Source: Litoditis marina (Eukaryota > Nematoda > Chromadorea > Rhabditida > Rhabditidae). Taken from it: a stretch of 64,000 nucleotides of DNA. Below, one piece after another: positions 38,501 to 51,200 of the stretch. Location of the stretch: positions 28,067,521-28,131,520 of the forward strand of contig OZ038435.1 of assembly GCA_964036275.1 (NCBI GenBank). The letters run 5' to 3'. The number at the start of each line of letters is the position of its first letter. Position 1 is the first letter of the stretch. The notes below the pieces were generated by a model that was given only the letters and a program-made list of their open reading frames with translations, was not told where the DNA came from and made no database searches. A program made the translations under genes and the position numbers.

Positions 38501-41412
38501 AAAAGATAAATTTCAAGAAATTTGGAAGTGCAATTTCAACTGATATTTTATACTGCGCGCATTATGGTTTCTTTCACAATATAGAACCCCTTGTTTAAAT
38601 TTCTTGATTGAGATAGGCATTTAGGCAATCAATTGGCTTCCAATGTGAGTTTCCCAGCTAACCCTCTAGTTTCCAGGCTTGGGATGGGCGCCAGTCCGCT
38701 AGAGCTGTTCTGACGATCAGGCGACGAGTGACTGCGACGTTTCTTATCAGTGGAATCAGAGCGACGGACAAGAGGCGAGGCGGCCTGAATACAACTCAAT
38801 AAAATCATCTTTTTCAGATTCACAACGTACAAATCCATTATTTGCAACAATATATGACAGCGAACGATTACCAACAAATGAGAAACAGGTTAATAAGTGG
38901 GTAATATTCTTCACCTCACTCCTTTCATTAAAGGAAATGAACAAAGAAAACTCAACACTTTGATTTCCCATACGTAACGTACCTTCTTCGCATTGTGTTT
39001 GGCCTGTTTGAGTGTTGCCTTGAGCTGTGCCATCTCATCCAGATCCCCCTCTCCATCCGCAGAGACAGGAGACAGATAAACTCGGTCGTTACTTCGGAAC
39101 TGCACAACTCCTGAAAACACTCCTTTCAACCAGAAAAACAAGGCGCCCACACTACAGACAGCCATCCCAGTGGCTGAATTGATTTATATTTGGATGAGTC
39201 AATCACTTCAACACTAAATAGGACACTGGGGTGGCTGCAAAGCCAACCCGAGACCCACTGAACAGTAACTTGTTTCATGGAGCACATATAGGAGGCACTA
39301 TTATTTTACGAGCGGACGTATGTCATGCCCAACTTTTTATAGGAAGAATATTTCGGTATAGCCGTTCAACTTTTAGTAAAATGCGTCACTCATGAGATGA
39401 GAATGCACGAAAGAGTAGACTACCTTCGCTATTCTCTTTGCCGTCAGGCGATTTGTGTTGCTCCGAAAGTTGGTAAGGTTTTCGTTCCGGAGATCCCACA
39501 TCAAGGATATTGAAGAAGGACAGTGATCCGCTACCCAATGACGATGACATATTATGGGGACTTTTGTCGGAACTAAATGAACGACAATGTTGAAAATCAA
39601 AACATCATGACACTCGAAGTTTGGCGAATCTTAGTGGTTTTGCCTGTTCATAGTTCATATTCAAGGTTTCACGAGCTATTTCGTATACAGGTCTGTTTGA
39701 ACACTCTTTTTGATGCTAGTGCGCATTCTACTTCATTTCAAGGAACACTTTGTTTATTCCCTAATCTGAAAAACTTACTTTTTTCGAAGAAGGCGGCTTA
39801 ACTGTTCCCTTGTGTGAATACTATCTATTGGTTTGGAGTACGGACTGGCTCCTGATCGAGAGTAAACACTCGTGGTTATCTGAGCATCAAAAGACCTGTC
39901 ACCTGAACCTCCTCCAGTCATCGAATTATCATGAGTACTGAAAAAAATTGATAAGCATTAGAATTAGACTAGACCAAATACCGTTTAGTAGCCCTATAAT
40001 TAGAATAACGGAGAGCCTAATATGAATAAATATGATCAACGTCACAACACCACCACCCTACATTCATTTTCATAGGAGAACGAACACAATAAAATTGGGG
40101 TCGGAGCTTTAATATTACTAGATGGACGTGAAGGTAAGATTACGGTATACAGTATATTTTGAGCGACATTTTTCAGATTGCAGACTTTGGTTTGAAGGTA
40201 AGAATTGGGGAAAGGTATACCAGCAGACAAACTTCGTATCTAACCTTCTATTAGGGGACCCACGGGTCGAATTGCCCAGTCGATCGGGAGACGAGCCGAA
40301 GTGATGTGAATCGACCCAAGATGAATCAGATCTGTGTGACATATTGAAGGAATTCTCCATAGCTGATTTGTTCAGTAGATTCTGCACTGCGGGGCTGGCA
40401 GGAGCTGAAAGCTTAGTTTACGATAACCCTAGAATCAAAAAAAAAATGCAATAAACATCAATAGGACTCTTGGGATGAGATTGAACACCTAAAACCTACA
40501 CAGACTGCTCGCCTTCCAGCAACTGCCGGCTTAGAAATGTTCAAAACAATAGAAACAAAAGTGTTCACCAACGTTTACCCAGCGACTAATTATGAACAGT
40601 TGAGCACGCAACGTTTTACACACCAGAAAATGCATTTAATTGAATAAAGCAGTCAATTTGGGTCAAATGGAGATTATTTGAACTCACCCTTCACTTCTGT
40701 TATTACAGACTTGGATCCAAGCATCAAAGGATTGAGAATTATATAGGTCATCCACATAACCATTGTCGACACATAGCAGAGCAACGCATATTCGAAGACA
40801 GCAATATACAGTCTCGGAATAAGTGTAGGCATAAGGAATGACCCTATTACCCCATGTAGTAAAAACACCTGAAAATAAGAATTAAGAATGATAATTTCAA
40901 GAATTTTCTGACAATCTGGACAGCACACAGTACAGTGATCTTCTCGTATATCGCATATAGTGCATACATTTCTCAGCTAGTTGAAGGATGCCAAATTACA
41001 AATGTTGTCTATTTTGAATTACAGAGCAATTCAGAATGTTAATAACAGTACAAAATCCAACCTCAATACACAGTAGAGAAAGACTTATACACCATGGTAG
41101 CAGTTGCGCCTTGGTTCGATCGGCCCTGTAAAACAATTGATTATGGAACTGAGAATATTAATAAAAATCGACGTTATAAGGTCGTGTAGCGAACCCACGT
41201 AGACTTTAACTTGTCCGGAAAACTAGTAGCACCAAAAGCGGGCATGTTGGCAAAAACGAGCACAGACAAAAGCATCTGTACATCTATATATGAACAATAC
41301 TGAGCCAAACTGACCGCTCTAGAACTATTCGCCTCCGACGAAGTTCTGATTGTCCGATCGGCGACAGTTTTGAATCAGCATTTCCAGCACATGGTCGTGA
41401 CGATCTGAGCAT
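35505..41412 (-). CDS. TMEM209-like nuclear-envelope membrane protein
   Basis: Sixteen exons, 5' to 3': 41311-41412, 41205-41275 (or to 41199), 41062-41125, 40688-40868, 40245-40404, 39779-39937, 39424-39572, 38983-39110, 38663-38784, 38210-38330, 37632-37766, 36977-37076, 36639-36771, 36187-36280, 35789-35917, 35505-35579. These give about 640 residues; the first two junctions are the least certain. N-terminal hydrophobic segments (residues about 35-125) are followed by a Ser-rich middle, then a conserved C-terminal domain. Matches to the TMEM209 family (Pfam CytochromB561_N type) include LRAWLVNTVLSPL, YLVSRIHELA...SYRWNAGG, HLPTDAVLVFSLFSAYMDSR, NVFPPNWELVW, GPSNMFRAVVHF and a final GLNIGCVLV. 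In mammals TMEM209 is a nuclear-envelope protein linked to nuclear pores. The length compares with 561 residues in human. Identity is from remembered family motifs, not a search. Confidence 0.85.
36369..36478. repeat. 55-bp tandem duplication in a TMEM209 intron
   Basis: Two copies beginning acaataatcttctgttttta at 36369 and 36424, differing at a few bases. AT-rich, intronic. Confidence 0.8.
37121..37405. mobile_element. GGTAACC fold-back element, copy 4
   Basis: Starts ggtgaattccatatgtaacc and ends ggttacatacatatagt, with paired ggtaacc/ggttacc arms. It sits in the TMEM209 intron between the exons at 36.98-37.08 and 37.63-37.77 kb. Confidence 0.8.
37787..38019. mobile_element. MITE with about 55-bp terminal inverted repeats
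   Basis: The left end ggcccgacaggaacc...tgcgctccacggttaatt and the right end aattaaccgtggagcgca...ggttcctgtcaggcc are inverted copies with about seven mismatches. The centre has no ORF. It lies in the TMEM209 intron between 37.77 and 38.21 kb. A minus-strand ORF across it is an artefact. Confidence 0.85.
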
Positions 41413-41836
41413 ACCACCCTAAAAAGTTAAAAATAGAGGTTTAGAGAGTAGGCTAATACCAACATGTTTAGAGATCATATTCATTATTCAAGCTTTGCAT
41501 AGGAGCGCACACGAAGCAGAACGTTTCTAAAACACGAACACGGTGTTTGAACCCTACAATGCTCCAATTGACGCTTTAGTTCAAGTGCGCCGCGGTTTTG
41601 AATGTTCGCGCCGTCGCCTCGCGGAGCTCTGACGCGTGCGGCTCGCAAGAAATAGTGTGGAGGAGCGAGAGAGTGCGCCCGCGAGTTTCAGATATTTTTG
41701 AAATCTACAGTAATATCTCATGCGTCGCAGTCTTTGCTACCGGCCGCGTTTCACTGCGTAAAAATCAACGAACGCAGAACACCGTGCGATCGAAATAATT
41801 GAGAAAAGTTCGAAAACTGAGAACCTTTTGAAATTA
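41413..41836. promoter_or_regulatory. Divergent promoter region between TMEM209 and the 83-residue gene
   Basis: The start codons of the two genes face away from each other across 424 bp. The middle (41580-41660) is unusually CG-rich for this window (gcgccgtcgcctcgcgg). This fits a shared bidirectional promoter, but no specific sites could be assigned. Confidence 0.4.
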
Positions 41837-44425
41837 ATGTCGTCTGAACTAACAGAGTCCGCAATGCGTACATCGTTCTTCCTACCGTAAGTTTTGGAGA
41901 CTAAAAAAGATTTTGAAAATTTTCGCGACTTTTTTCATTGCATTCTTTTATGTCAACACAAGTTAGTGCTTTCTGTAGTTTAGTCTTTCTCCTATCTGGT
42001 GGTGATGCGCCTAGTCAACGTAGTTGTTCGTTGCCCAAGGCTATGTAACTGACACATTAAAGCCTAATAGTGTTTGGGAAACGAATATTCTCGGTGTCAT
42101 AGTTTTAATAATTTACTTTGTATATTCTCATTCATTATATTATTAGCCCTATTATTTGCTATCATTTGTGAATGTTTCAGATATATAATGGCCTTGCCAT
42201 GGTATTACTTGGAGCGACCAACTAGGCAAATTCTACTCCGGTAAGATTTGGGTCTGTGTGGGGGTGCCTGTGAGAGTTCGTTCGCGTTTGTATATTGTGC
42301 GTGTACAAAATACGACACACCGAATTCGAGCCGCAATCAAAAATATTTGGGCGCGAAAGTACCGTAATTCAAATTTTTAACTACTGTAGTTAAGAACATT
42401 CCAAAATTATGCTGTTTTGGTTTGTTTTCTCTGAATTTGAATAGAGTTTCAACACGGAATAGTGATTTCCCATTAATATTATCGATTGTTGAAGCAAGTA
42501 AAGTGTAATTTAAGAAAATAATTCAAATTCAAAACAGTATTAAAGCGTTCACACACCATCATGTAAATTTTAAATGGTCGTGCTATAATGCTCTATGATT
42601 TTTTCACTGCCTCGTATATTTCTGAGCTAGCTGTGTTTCAAGCGAATACCAGTGAGCACGGCGTCATCGAATAACTTAACATTTACATGTTGATACTTGA
42701 TCTTCGTGTGGCAATTAACCACGATAACATTATACTCACTCGTATTCTTCCAAACCAGATTCCAGTTTTGTCAAGAAATTGTAGTGTAGTATTACTCAGT
42801 TAGTTAACAGTGGACTCATCAACGTTTTGTGAATGTTCAACCGTCTTCAAAGTCTCAATTTGCGAGTCAGTCTTTAAAGAGAACAAGGGCACATTTAATA
42901 TTGTCTCCTTGAATGGTTCCACCAGCGCTGATTTGGTGAACTATCTTTCTAGAGAATATTTGATTTTTTAAATGAGGACTAACTGTAGTTTAAAGTGTGG
43001 TTAGCTCAAAAATATCCCATAATCATAATCAAAAATATCCCATATGTATACGTTGCCTATATTATCAACCCCAATTGAAGATGTGGTGTTAGGGACTTGG
43101 TTATACTTTTTCTGTGCTAACTTCCCCAAACAAAATACATTCAATTATTTCGTTTTGGATACAATAAACAAACATAATCGGCCAATTCTACAACTAACCG
43201 GGTTTTTAGGTAACCTAACCCTTTTTTGGTAACCCATTTTTGAGGTTACCTTGGTAGGTAACCTGAAAGTAACCTGAAACTAAAATCCGGTTACCGTTCA
43301 AACTAACGGTGAAAACCTCATTTTGCGTTAGAAAAACAGGTAACCAGTTTTTCATTTTAGGTTACCAACCGGTTACCTACTGAGGTAACCTGAAAAATAG
43401 GTTACCAAAAAAAGGTTAGGTTACCTCAAAACCCGGTTAGATATAGAATTCACCAACATAATCGGCTTCGTTCTCTCTTATTATATCATCTGTGAATGAA
43501 GGTGTTCGATTACGTACAACAACTCCCGCAACAACCATGAGATTCATTCGTTATTAAATAATTTCCGTGATCCTTATTGAGAAAGTGATAAAACTAGCAA
43601 AAACTTCTCAAAAAATAGAAAGTTCTTAACTACCGTAGTTAAAAATTCGAATTACGGTAGTTTCGCGCCCAAATATTTTCGATTGGAGGCGCAACTTTGG
43701 TAGTGTGTCGTATTTTGTACACGCACAGTATATGTATTGTTTCACAGTAATATGTCTAAGTTAATGCTGTTCATAAAAGGGTCAGTGTTCCATCATCGTA
43801 GACATTGTGGGCGTATTTGAGTAATGCAAAATTTCTATGAAAAAGAAAATTTACTTTTCAGGTGTTACTACGCCACTTGTGCCTTCTCGTACCCGGTTTT
43901 CGCCGGCTTGAACTGGAAAAGTTATGTTCCTTCGAAAGTAGAGGTACGTTGATGATTTTTTTTGGGTATATTGTACAATAACACGTAACACCGCCTCCCC
44001 TGAACCGAAAGACGTTGGAATCCGACTCGTACCATTGAGGGGCTTTGAGATAAATTACACCAAAGATCAAAAAATGAAAGTGTCGAGATACAATACGGGA
44101 CGAGTTCGGGACAATGATCACAGAATAGAACAACAGTATAATATTGTAAAGGTACAACAGTAGTATGAATAAGTGTAAAATTGTTAATATATAAAACGTT
44201 TACAACAAGCAACGGAAAATGGCAAACTCTTCTTTAATTTGAAATATTTTGGTTCTGCTCGCACAGAGAGAAATTGTTGGCGTAATTTTGATCTCGGTTC
44301 GGAAGAACTTAGTTTTCAAATCCCTCTGCCATTTTTGAATAGGATAATCGTATTTTAATTTCCAGGTTTTGGGCGGGAAATCACTCCGTGAAGAGATTCT
44401 CAATCCACTCAACATCAAAAAGTAG
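41837..44425 (+). CDS. Small conserved-looking protein of 83 residues, four exons
   Basis: Exons 41837-41886, 42181-42240, 43862-43943 and 44366-44425 join in phase with GTAAGT, GTAAGA and GTACGT donors and TTTCAG/TTCCAG acceptors. They end at TAG 44423-44425. The protein begins MSSELTESAMRTSFFLPYIM and continues with an aromatic, basic stretch (WYYLERPTRQILLR), a weakly hydrophobic CYYATCAFSYPVFAGLNW and a basic tail ending ILNPLNIKK. Size and composition would suit a small organelle-membrane or mitochondrial protein, but I do not recognise the family and assign no function. A second in-frame Met at 42188 could start a 64-residue form. It is divergent from TMEM209. Intron 2 holds a 1.4-kb transposon. 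Confidence 0.7.
42291..43732. mobile_element. Terminal-inverted-repeat transposon, about 1.44 kb, non-autonomous
   Basis: Positions 42291-42397 and 43622-43732 are inverted copies: the left arm contains gcgtgtacaaaatacgacac and tttgggcgcgaaagtaccg, and the right arm their complements. The 1.2 kb between them carries no transposase-like ORF. It includes a GGTAACC fold-back element at 43179-43456, so one element is nested in another. The whole lies in intron 2 of the 83-residue gene. Confidence 0.85.
43179..43456. mobile_element. GGTAACC fold-back element, copy 5 (nested)
   Basis: Runs from ggccaattctacaactaacc to ggttagatatagaattcacc with long mutually complementary arms. It is the best-preserved of the five copies along with the one at 14.0 kb. 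It is inserted inside the larger transposon at 42.29-43.73 kb. Confidence 0.88.
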
Positions 44426-45291
44426 ATGTTTTTAGATAATATAGTAAAGACTAGTGTTTTTCTCTGTATTACATCGCACGCCAAGTATAACACAAAGACC
44501 AAATTGTCTCATTCTCTTTAACTTTTTGTGGTACTCAGCATGGAAGTATGAAGTGATATTTTTGGCTGTATGCTGTCAACTGTCATGTACTTTCTGAAAT
44601 CGAAACCTGGTGTGTTTTCTTCAAGGTTGATCCTTCATCTTCATCGAGAATCCAACTTTTTTCAAGCTGGGCTTTCTACGATATTTGTGGTTTCGATTAT
44701 ACTGAATAGCCTCTGGCGTCGTTTGTCCTCACCTCCAACGTTTGTAAAATAACCAAATTTCAACAAAAAGACATTGAAGCGTGAAAATTTATTGTGGTTT
44801 TGAAATACATACACAACAATCAGTTTGTACATAAAGGCATAAAGGCAAAACTTTTATTCAACATAGAACAGAAGTTATATGCAGGACAAGACACATTGAA
44901 ATGCTACGTAAATTGATACAGTAAACATGTAAGCGAACGATGTATTTCCCATGTTTGTAAATTTTGACACAAAGACTACATTGAGTCACCCATTCTTTTA
45001 TGAGTTGGTGTTCTATTTCGCTGACTAAAAAAACTCAACATTTTGCTGTAAATAACGGTAATGAACATCGAAAATCTTTCCAATTATACATATCAGAAAG
45101 CTGAATCGAAGTTCGTACTATAAGTGTACACAGCTACGAATATACGAATGAATTTTTTTTGCATTTAAGAAACTTTTTGATGTCCCGAAAACAGCATAAC
45201 AACTTTCAAAGTGTTTCAGATCCTCATATAGTTTGAATAGTCAGTCTATTCTAGATGAGAACTACCATTCTGAATTGTTAGCTTAGCCAAT
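44426..45291. other. Convergent 3' region of the 83-residue gene and the TIL/Thr-repeat gene
   Basis: No exon seen. Minus-strand AATAAA words at 44853-44858 and 44788-44793 could serve the TIL/Thr-repeat gene, about 435-505 nt past its stop. Confidence 0.5.
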
Positions 45292-48200
45292 CTATCTTTT
45301 CAGCCCGCCATGTGGCCGTATCAACCTGGCATACGCTGCTGTAGTTTCCCAGCAAACAGTTGGCTTACCTTTGGTAGTTGGTGATATTGTTGTGTCTGAT
45401 TCGGTTGTGTTGTTATATTCAGTGGGAGGTGTATTCGGATGCAAAATTGCTAGCACAGCTGAAATATAAAGGAATCTGGGAAAAGTTTACGATCTTTTTT
45501 GTTGTTCTCTGCCCTGTTCGAATCGTAGTTTGATCGCGGTGCACTTTTGGACGCTGACTGAGTGACGAGTATGTTGTAATCATCATAAATTTGCACTCTA
45601 TTGTTTCTCTTCTCAATTACTGTTGTTTTTCTCAGTTTTCTGTGAAATGGTGTTTAGTGAGTTTTGTCTTATCTTAACATACCTTATTTCTCTTCCCACC
45701 TGACAATCTGAAGTTAAAAACCGAGTTGTTTATCAAGGTTCGCCCCACAAAATTGGTCACTAGTTGATATCAAGTTGTGAAATCGAAGATTGGTGCACAA
45801 TTGTGAGTTCCGGGAAAAAGTCTGATCCTTGATTTACAACTTGGGTTTTTGGCGAACCTTGGTAAACAACTCGGTTTTTAACTTCAGAGCTTATGGTTAA
45901 TATTTTTAGCGTTGTTTTCAAAAACGGTGACATCATTTACGCCCTACTTTGTTTTGGTACATAATGAGTTGTATGGAGTTTAGTGAATTTTTCTTATCTA
46001 AACATACCTCATTCCTAGAATGTGACCTGATCGATTTTTCCACGAGCGATATGTTTGAAAACACTCGCTCCTTAGAGAAACTTACCACTTTGCACCAATT
46101 CATACTTCTGCGTTAATTTGTAATAAAAATATAGGGTCTTACCTCTACAAACTTCATGCGTTACACAACTCTTTCCAAGGCGCAATAGGTCACGGTTGCA
46201 TCTACACACAGGCACTCTAGTGATGTTGTGAAGATGTTCATAACAGTCCTTCAAAAATATATGTTCTTATAGATAAGTTATTAAGGGGTAATTGAGAGTT
46301 TTGCTATTTAATGAACAAAAAAATTGTTCACAGCCATATTTAGAATATTAATGTCCATCTTCAAAAATTTATTCTATGGAATACTTACTACAACTTGAGA
46401 AATACTCACCTCAACTCGAATAGTACTCAGTTTTAACTGTTTTTTCAACGATAACATAATAGTTTTTTTCTGATTTTTTCCGAAGTTCACTTTGACTCAA
46501 AGAATACTTGATTAATTCACTTCACTGGGGTACCGGATCCCCTGGCGAACTGAACTGCGAACGAGTCATTGGAGAACCGATCCGTTTCTAATCTGGTGTC
46601 ACGCCTGCGGTTAGGTTCTCCACTGATTGGTTCGGTTAGGAAAGGAGAACAGTCCTTCAGGGAATTCGTAGGAATATACGCACCTTTACTTCTACTCCGC
46701 ATTTCGGCTCGCAGGGTGGTGAATTGGCCAAATCACTTTCATCTATGAACACTTCTTCGTAACCACAAAGATCGATCCAAGTACGGTCTATAAAAACCCA
46801 TTTTAAGAGCTGTAGTAATGTTTCAAAAGAGTAGTTCAAATTATTAGCAGTTCAGTAATGTAGCTTGGTTTACTATTTGAGTATCAGTCTGTTGAATCAT
46901 CCAGTCCACTAGTCTAACTTCCCAACTATTTATATTCCTAATAGGGCTAGAAATAAAATCCTGTTTAACTTTTCAATAGGGCACAACATAACTCACTGCA
47001 GGTTCTCAGATCGACACAGTTCCCATTGTCATCTCGTAGTCTGCCCTCATTACATTGACATCCACCGCCCTCCGTACATTTCTGTAAATATTTCAATTAA
47101 TTGGAATATTGTAGAATTTGCTGTATTTCATTCTTTCCACATGTTCACTGTTTTGTTGTACTTGAAACTTGTAATGGGTGCTTTTTAACCCTTCATACTT
47201 TAGCTCCAAAACTATAACGAACGTGTTTTTCAAGGTTCCAACTAAGTTTGATTTTTGGTCCAAATGTTTCTTACCAGGCGAGGCGATGACGACTAGACAC
47301 GTGTGGTTCTGCTACGGTAAAATACAGAGTTTCATGTGACGTTACTCTTTCTCATAGACAACCCGATAGAAGAAAAATGAACCTTTCCCTTCCGAGAGCA
47401 GCCGTAGTCGCAAACTTTTTCCTCTTCCCAATGAGAATTGTCATCACAAACAGTTGTGGGCGTAGTTGTTGCTGGAAACGATATGACTGCCACTTGTACA
47501 AAACTCGAGTGTGTTAACTAGAATGTGGTAGCGAAAATGTACCTTGTGTCGTGTTGAAAGTCAGTGTGTAGTTGCCCATAGTGAACTTGGTTATCATCGA
47601 AGTTGTGTATGGTGCGTTCGTCGTTGAAGTTTCTGAATACGTGTTTATATTGCACTGTTGTTCTCAGAGCGGATCAGGGTATGTATGGTTTGAAGTCATC
47701 ACACTCTCATACAGAACCTGGGGAATTTGAATGATGGGGACTTGTGGAGCTGAATCTGATAGAGGTCAGTTGCTTATAAAGTCCACGCGAGACGTGATTT
47801 ATGTATGGGAAACTCGAGAAGTATTTCTGGTAAGAAAAATAAATTAGAGTGGAATCTCATCCGAACTTTTAGTAAATCTTCCAATAGTTTCTTCTAAAAA
47901 CGTTTAACTTAGTCGCGACTATCTAGGTCGACTAACTATTAACGCAAGCACTGTTCCTCGACATACTCTGTTGGAACTCCGAATGCTTCACCGAAACGAC
48001 AAAAGCAATGGGAACTCACCATTGCACTCTTCTTTGGGTACACACTTCTCCCCGAGTCGCCATAAATCACGGTTGCATCTACACACAGGCAGTCTAGTGA
48101 TGTTGTGAAGATGTTCATAACAGTCCTGAACATATAAGTTTCAAGTTCAACTCAGTTTCGGCGGAAAAGTCATCACATAGCGAAGAGCATAGTCACGAAT

Positions 48201-51200
48201 TTACGTATTAGCTTTGTCGCGTTTGTTACCACATGCCGTATGCATTGACAGTTTCAGAAAGTTTTCTAAATATATTTTTTGCTGATTTCTTGGATTTTAG
48301 TGTCGTGTTTCGCTATTCACCCGAACAATCAAAATCTGCAGTAGAATATATTTTTTCTTCAGAAAACTTTTATTTAAAAGTTTTACTGGTTACTGCTAGT
48401 GTTCACCGAGGAGAACCAGAATGAAAAAGGAGACCAAAACTGCACATGAACTGAACTGTATAATAGACACTTTTTTATGGTTGCTCATAGCGACAACTAC
48501 AAAACTGTGATTTGTCTGCTGGTACAGGGTGTGTCAAACCGTTGTGGACACCGTACAATCAATTTTGCATTGAGCGGAGTTCTGGAAATTGGGGGCGTAT
48601 CTGCGTATTTTCGGTCTGCACACTCTCTCCTATGCTGTTAAAACAACCAGCGACCACTCTTCCCCGCATATTGCTCAATATATTCAGTTCTCTATTATCG
48701 TTCTCAGGAAAATGATATTGGAAGAAACAAGAAATCGTTAGATTGAAATACGTGTTTGGATTTATGTTTTGTTAACTCCTCCCTTTTTGATGGCTTTCTT
48801 CACTCACAGTCACTTCATGTCCGCACTTTGGTTCACAGGGTTCTGCGTTTTCTATCTCGGTCTCATTCAAATATACTTCTTCGTAGCCACATAAGTCGAT
48901 AAAAGTAGAATCTGAAAAATGGCGAGTAATTTCAACATTACACGCAACATTTTACCTTTTTACCTCAATATCGACAACTGGGAATTCCAAATTCAGTTTC
49001 CATGTAACATTGCTTATACACCTGTAGCACCCCTTCTGCAATTTTGCACTTCATATTATTTCACATTCGGTATTCAATCGTTATTCGTCTTTGAGTGTTC
49101 ATACATTTCTTCTGTATCTCCGGTTAAACTAATATTCTATTTCATTCTATCAACTTTCTACACAAGCAATTGATTGCTGAGGTGCTCCATTTTGTTTTAC
49201 AACTCTCATTCGAACAGTTACTCGCTTACGTTTTGTGCGTAGAACGTGTGCAATACAAGTTAATTCCAAGTGTGAGATGTTGAAACATTCGCCTTCTTTA
49301 ACATCCATGACAACTAAAATCAGCACTGCTTCAATTTATAGAGGTGAGGAAGTATCCATCTCCACACTCCACATCTTTTCTAACTCACTACATGTGTTGA
49401 CACAGTTGCCATTGTCATCCAAAACTGTTCCTGCGTTGCACTGACAACCACTTTCATTGTGACATACCTGGAAAGAAATGTAAAATTGAAGAGAGAAAGT
49501 TAATAATTAAAAAAAAGCCTGTTAAAGGTTCACTATTAGTATTTTTTATGGTTTGATTTTGTAGCTGAACCGTACACGAGGTAGTATGATGGAATATTTA
49601 TTGTGGAAACGTTTCGGCAACTTCGCCGTTTTTAAAACGTGAAAAGGCATCAGTTCACAAGGTACAATAAACTCGATACAGTCGCGCAAGACAAAGTGAC
49701 CCAAAACCTACCTCGTTGTACCTCGTGTACGGTTCAACTACAAATTCAAACCATATACACAACAATGCCGAGGTTCAAAGAAAACAGAACTTGGAGAATA
49801 GTATTTCAGTTCGTTCTGTAGTAATAAGAACATGCAACATAATACAGAATCCAAAAGACGCAGAACAGACTCTAGGTGATGGTCAGCATCTCGCGCACCA
49901 CATATCTTAGTCGAGATGAAAAACTGACCGGTCCTCTCCGAGAGCAGTAACGGTGACACACTTGCATTTCCTCCCAGTGTGAATTATTCCCACACTCAGA
50001 TATCGACGCAATTATTCCTGTGAACATATAATTTGGGTCACATTCAGGAGTATTCAGCGTTTCGAAAAATATAGGTTGTTGTAGTGATGTGAATTATATG
50101 ATACATCAATTTGTGATAATTTGTGATTGTCCAAGAAAATCAAAAACACGAAGTAATCATTTATTAGGTGTGTAACGACATTGAGTGTTTGCTAATTTTG
50201 ACCTACTATGACTTATAGCATATTATAGCATATTATATAAGATTTATTGATATTTAATATCCATTATAATAACTGCGAAAACTATCAAAAGAAGCTTTTG
50301 TCCCAATAAGCCTGAATTTCTTTGTTATAATGTCTACCGACAAGTGAAGAACTTGGAATTACGATACTTTACTGTGGAGAAGAAAATTGTTTCAATTTCC
50401 GGTTCACTTGAACCTACCATCAATTGTAGTGCTCTCGCTGACTGTCTCTGTTGTTCTACCAGCACTCTTTGGTGTTCCGGTGGTAGTTATTTCTGTTGCA
50501 TCAAAACTGGTTTCGGTAGTGGTTTCATCTGAACGCATGTTAAAAGTTCTGGCGTCTAGTATTGGTTTAATCTCAGAAAGAATTGAGTTATCGCCAAACT
50601 TGTAATTTTATAGACTCGCTATAACTGTAAAGTGATCACCTCCCGATGTAGTGCTTTCGATGACGGTCTCTGTTGTTGTACCAGCACTCTTTGGTGTTCC
50701 GGTGGTAGTTATTTCTGTTGCATCAGAACTGGTTTCGGCAGTGGTTTCATCTGAACGCATGTTAAATGTTCTGGCGTCTAGTATTGGTTCAATCTCAGAT
50801 GGAATTGAGTTATCGCTAAACTTGTGATTTTATCGACTCGCTGTAACTGTAAAGTGATCACCTCCAGATGTAGTGCTCTCGATAACGCTCTCTGTTGTTG
50901 TATCAGCACTCTTTGGTGTTCCGGTGGTAATTATTTCTGTTGCATCAGAACTGGTTTCGGTAGTGGTTTCATCTGAACGCATGTTAAATGTTCTGGCGTC
51001 TAGTATTGGTTCATTTTCAGAAAGAATTAAGTTATCGCTAAACTTGTAAGTTCCTGAACTCGCTGTAACTGTAAAGTGATCACCTCCAGATGTAGTGCTC
51101 TCGATAACGCTCTCTGTTGTTGTATCAGCACTCTTTGGTGTTCCGTTGGTAATTATTTCTGTTGCATCAGAACTGGTTTCGGTAGTGGTTTCATCTGAAC

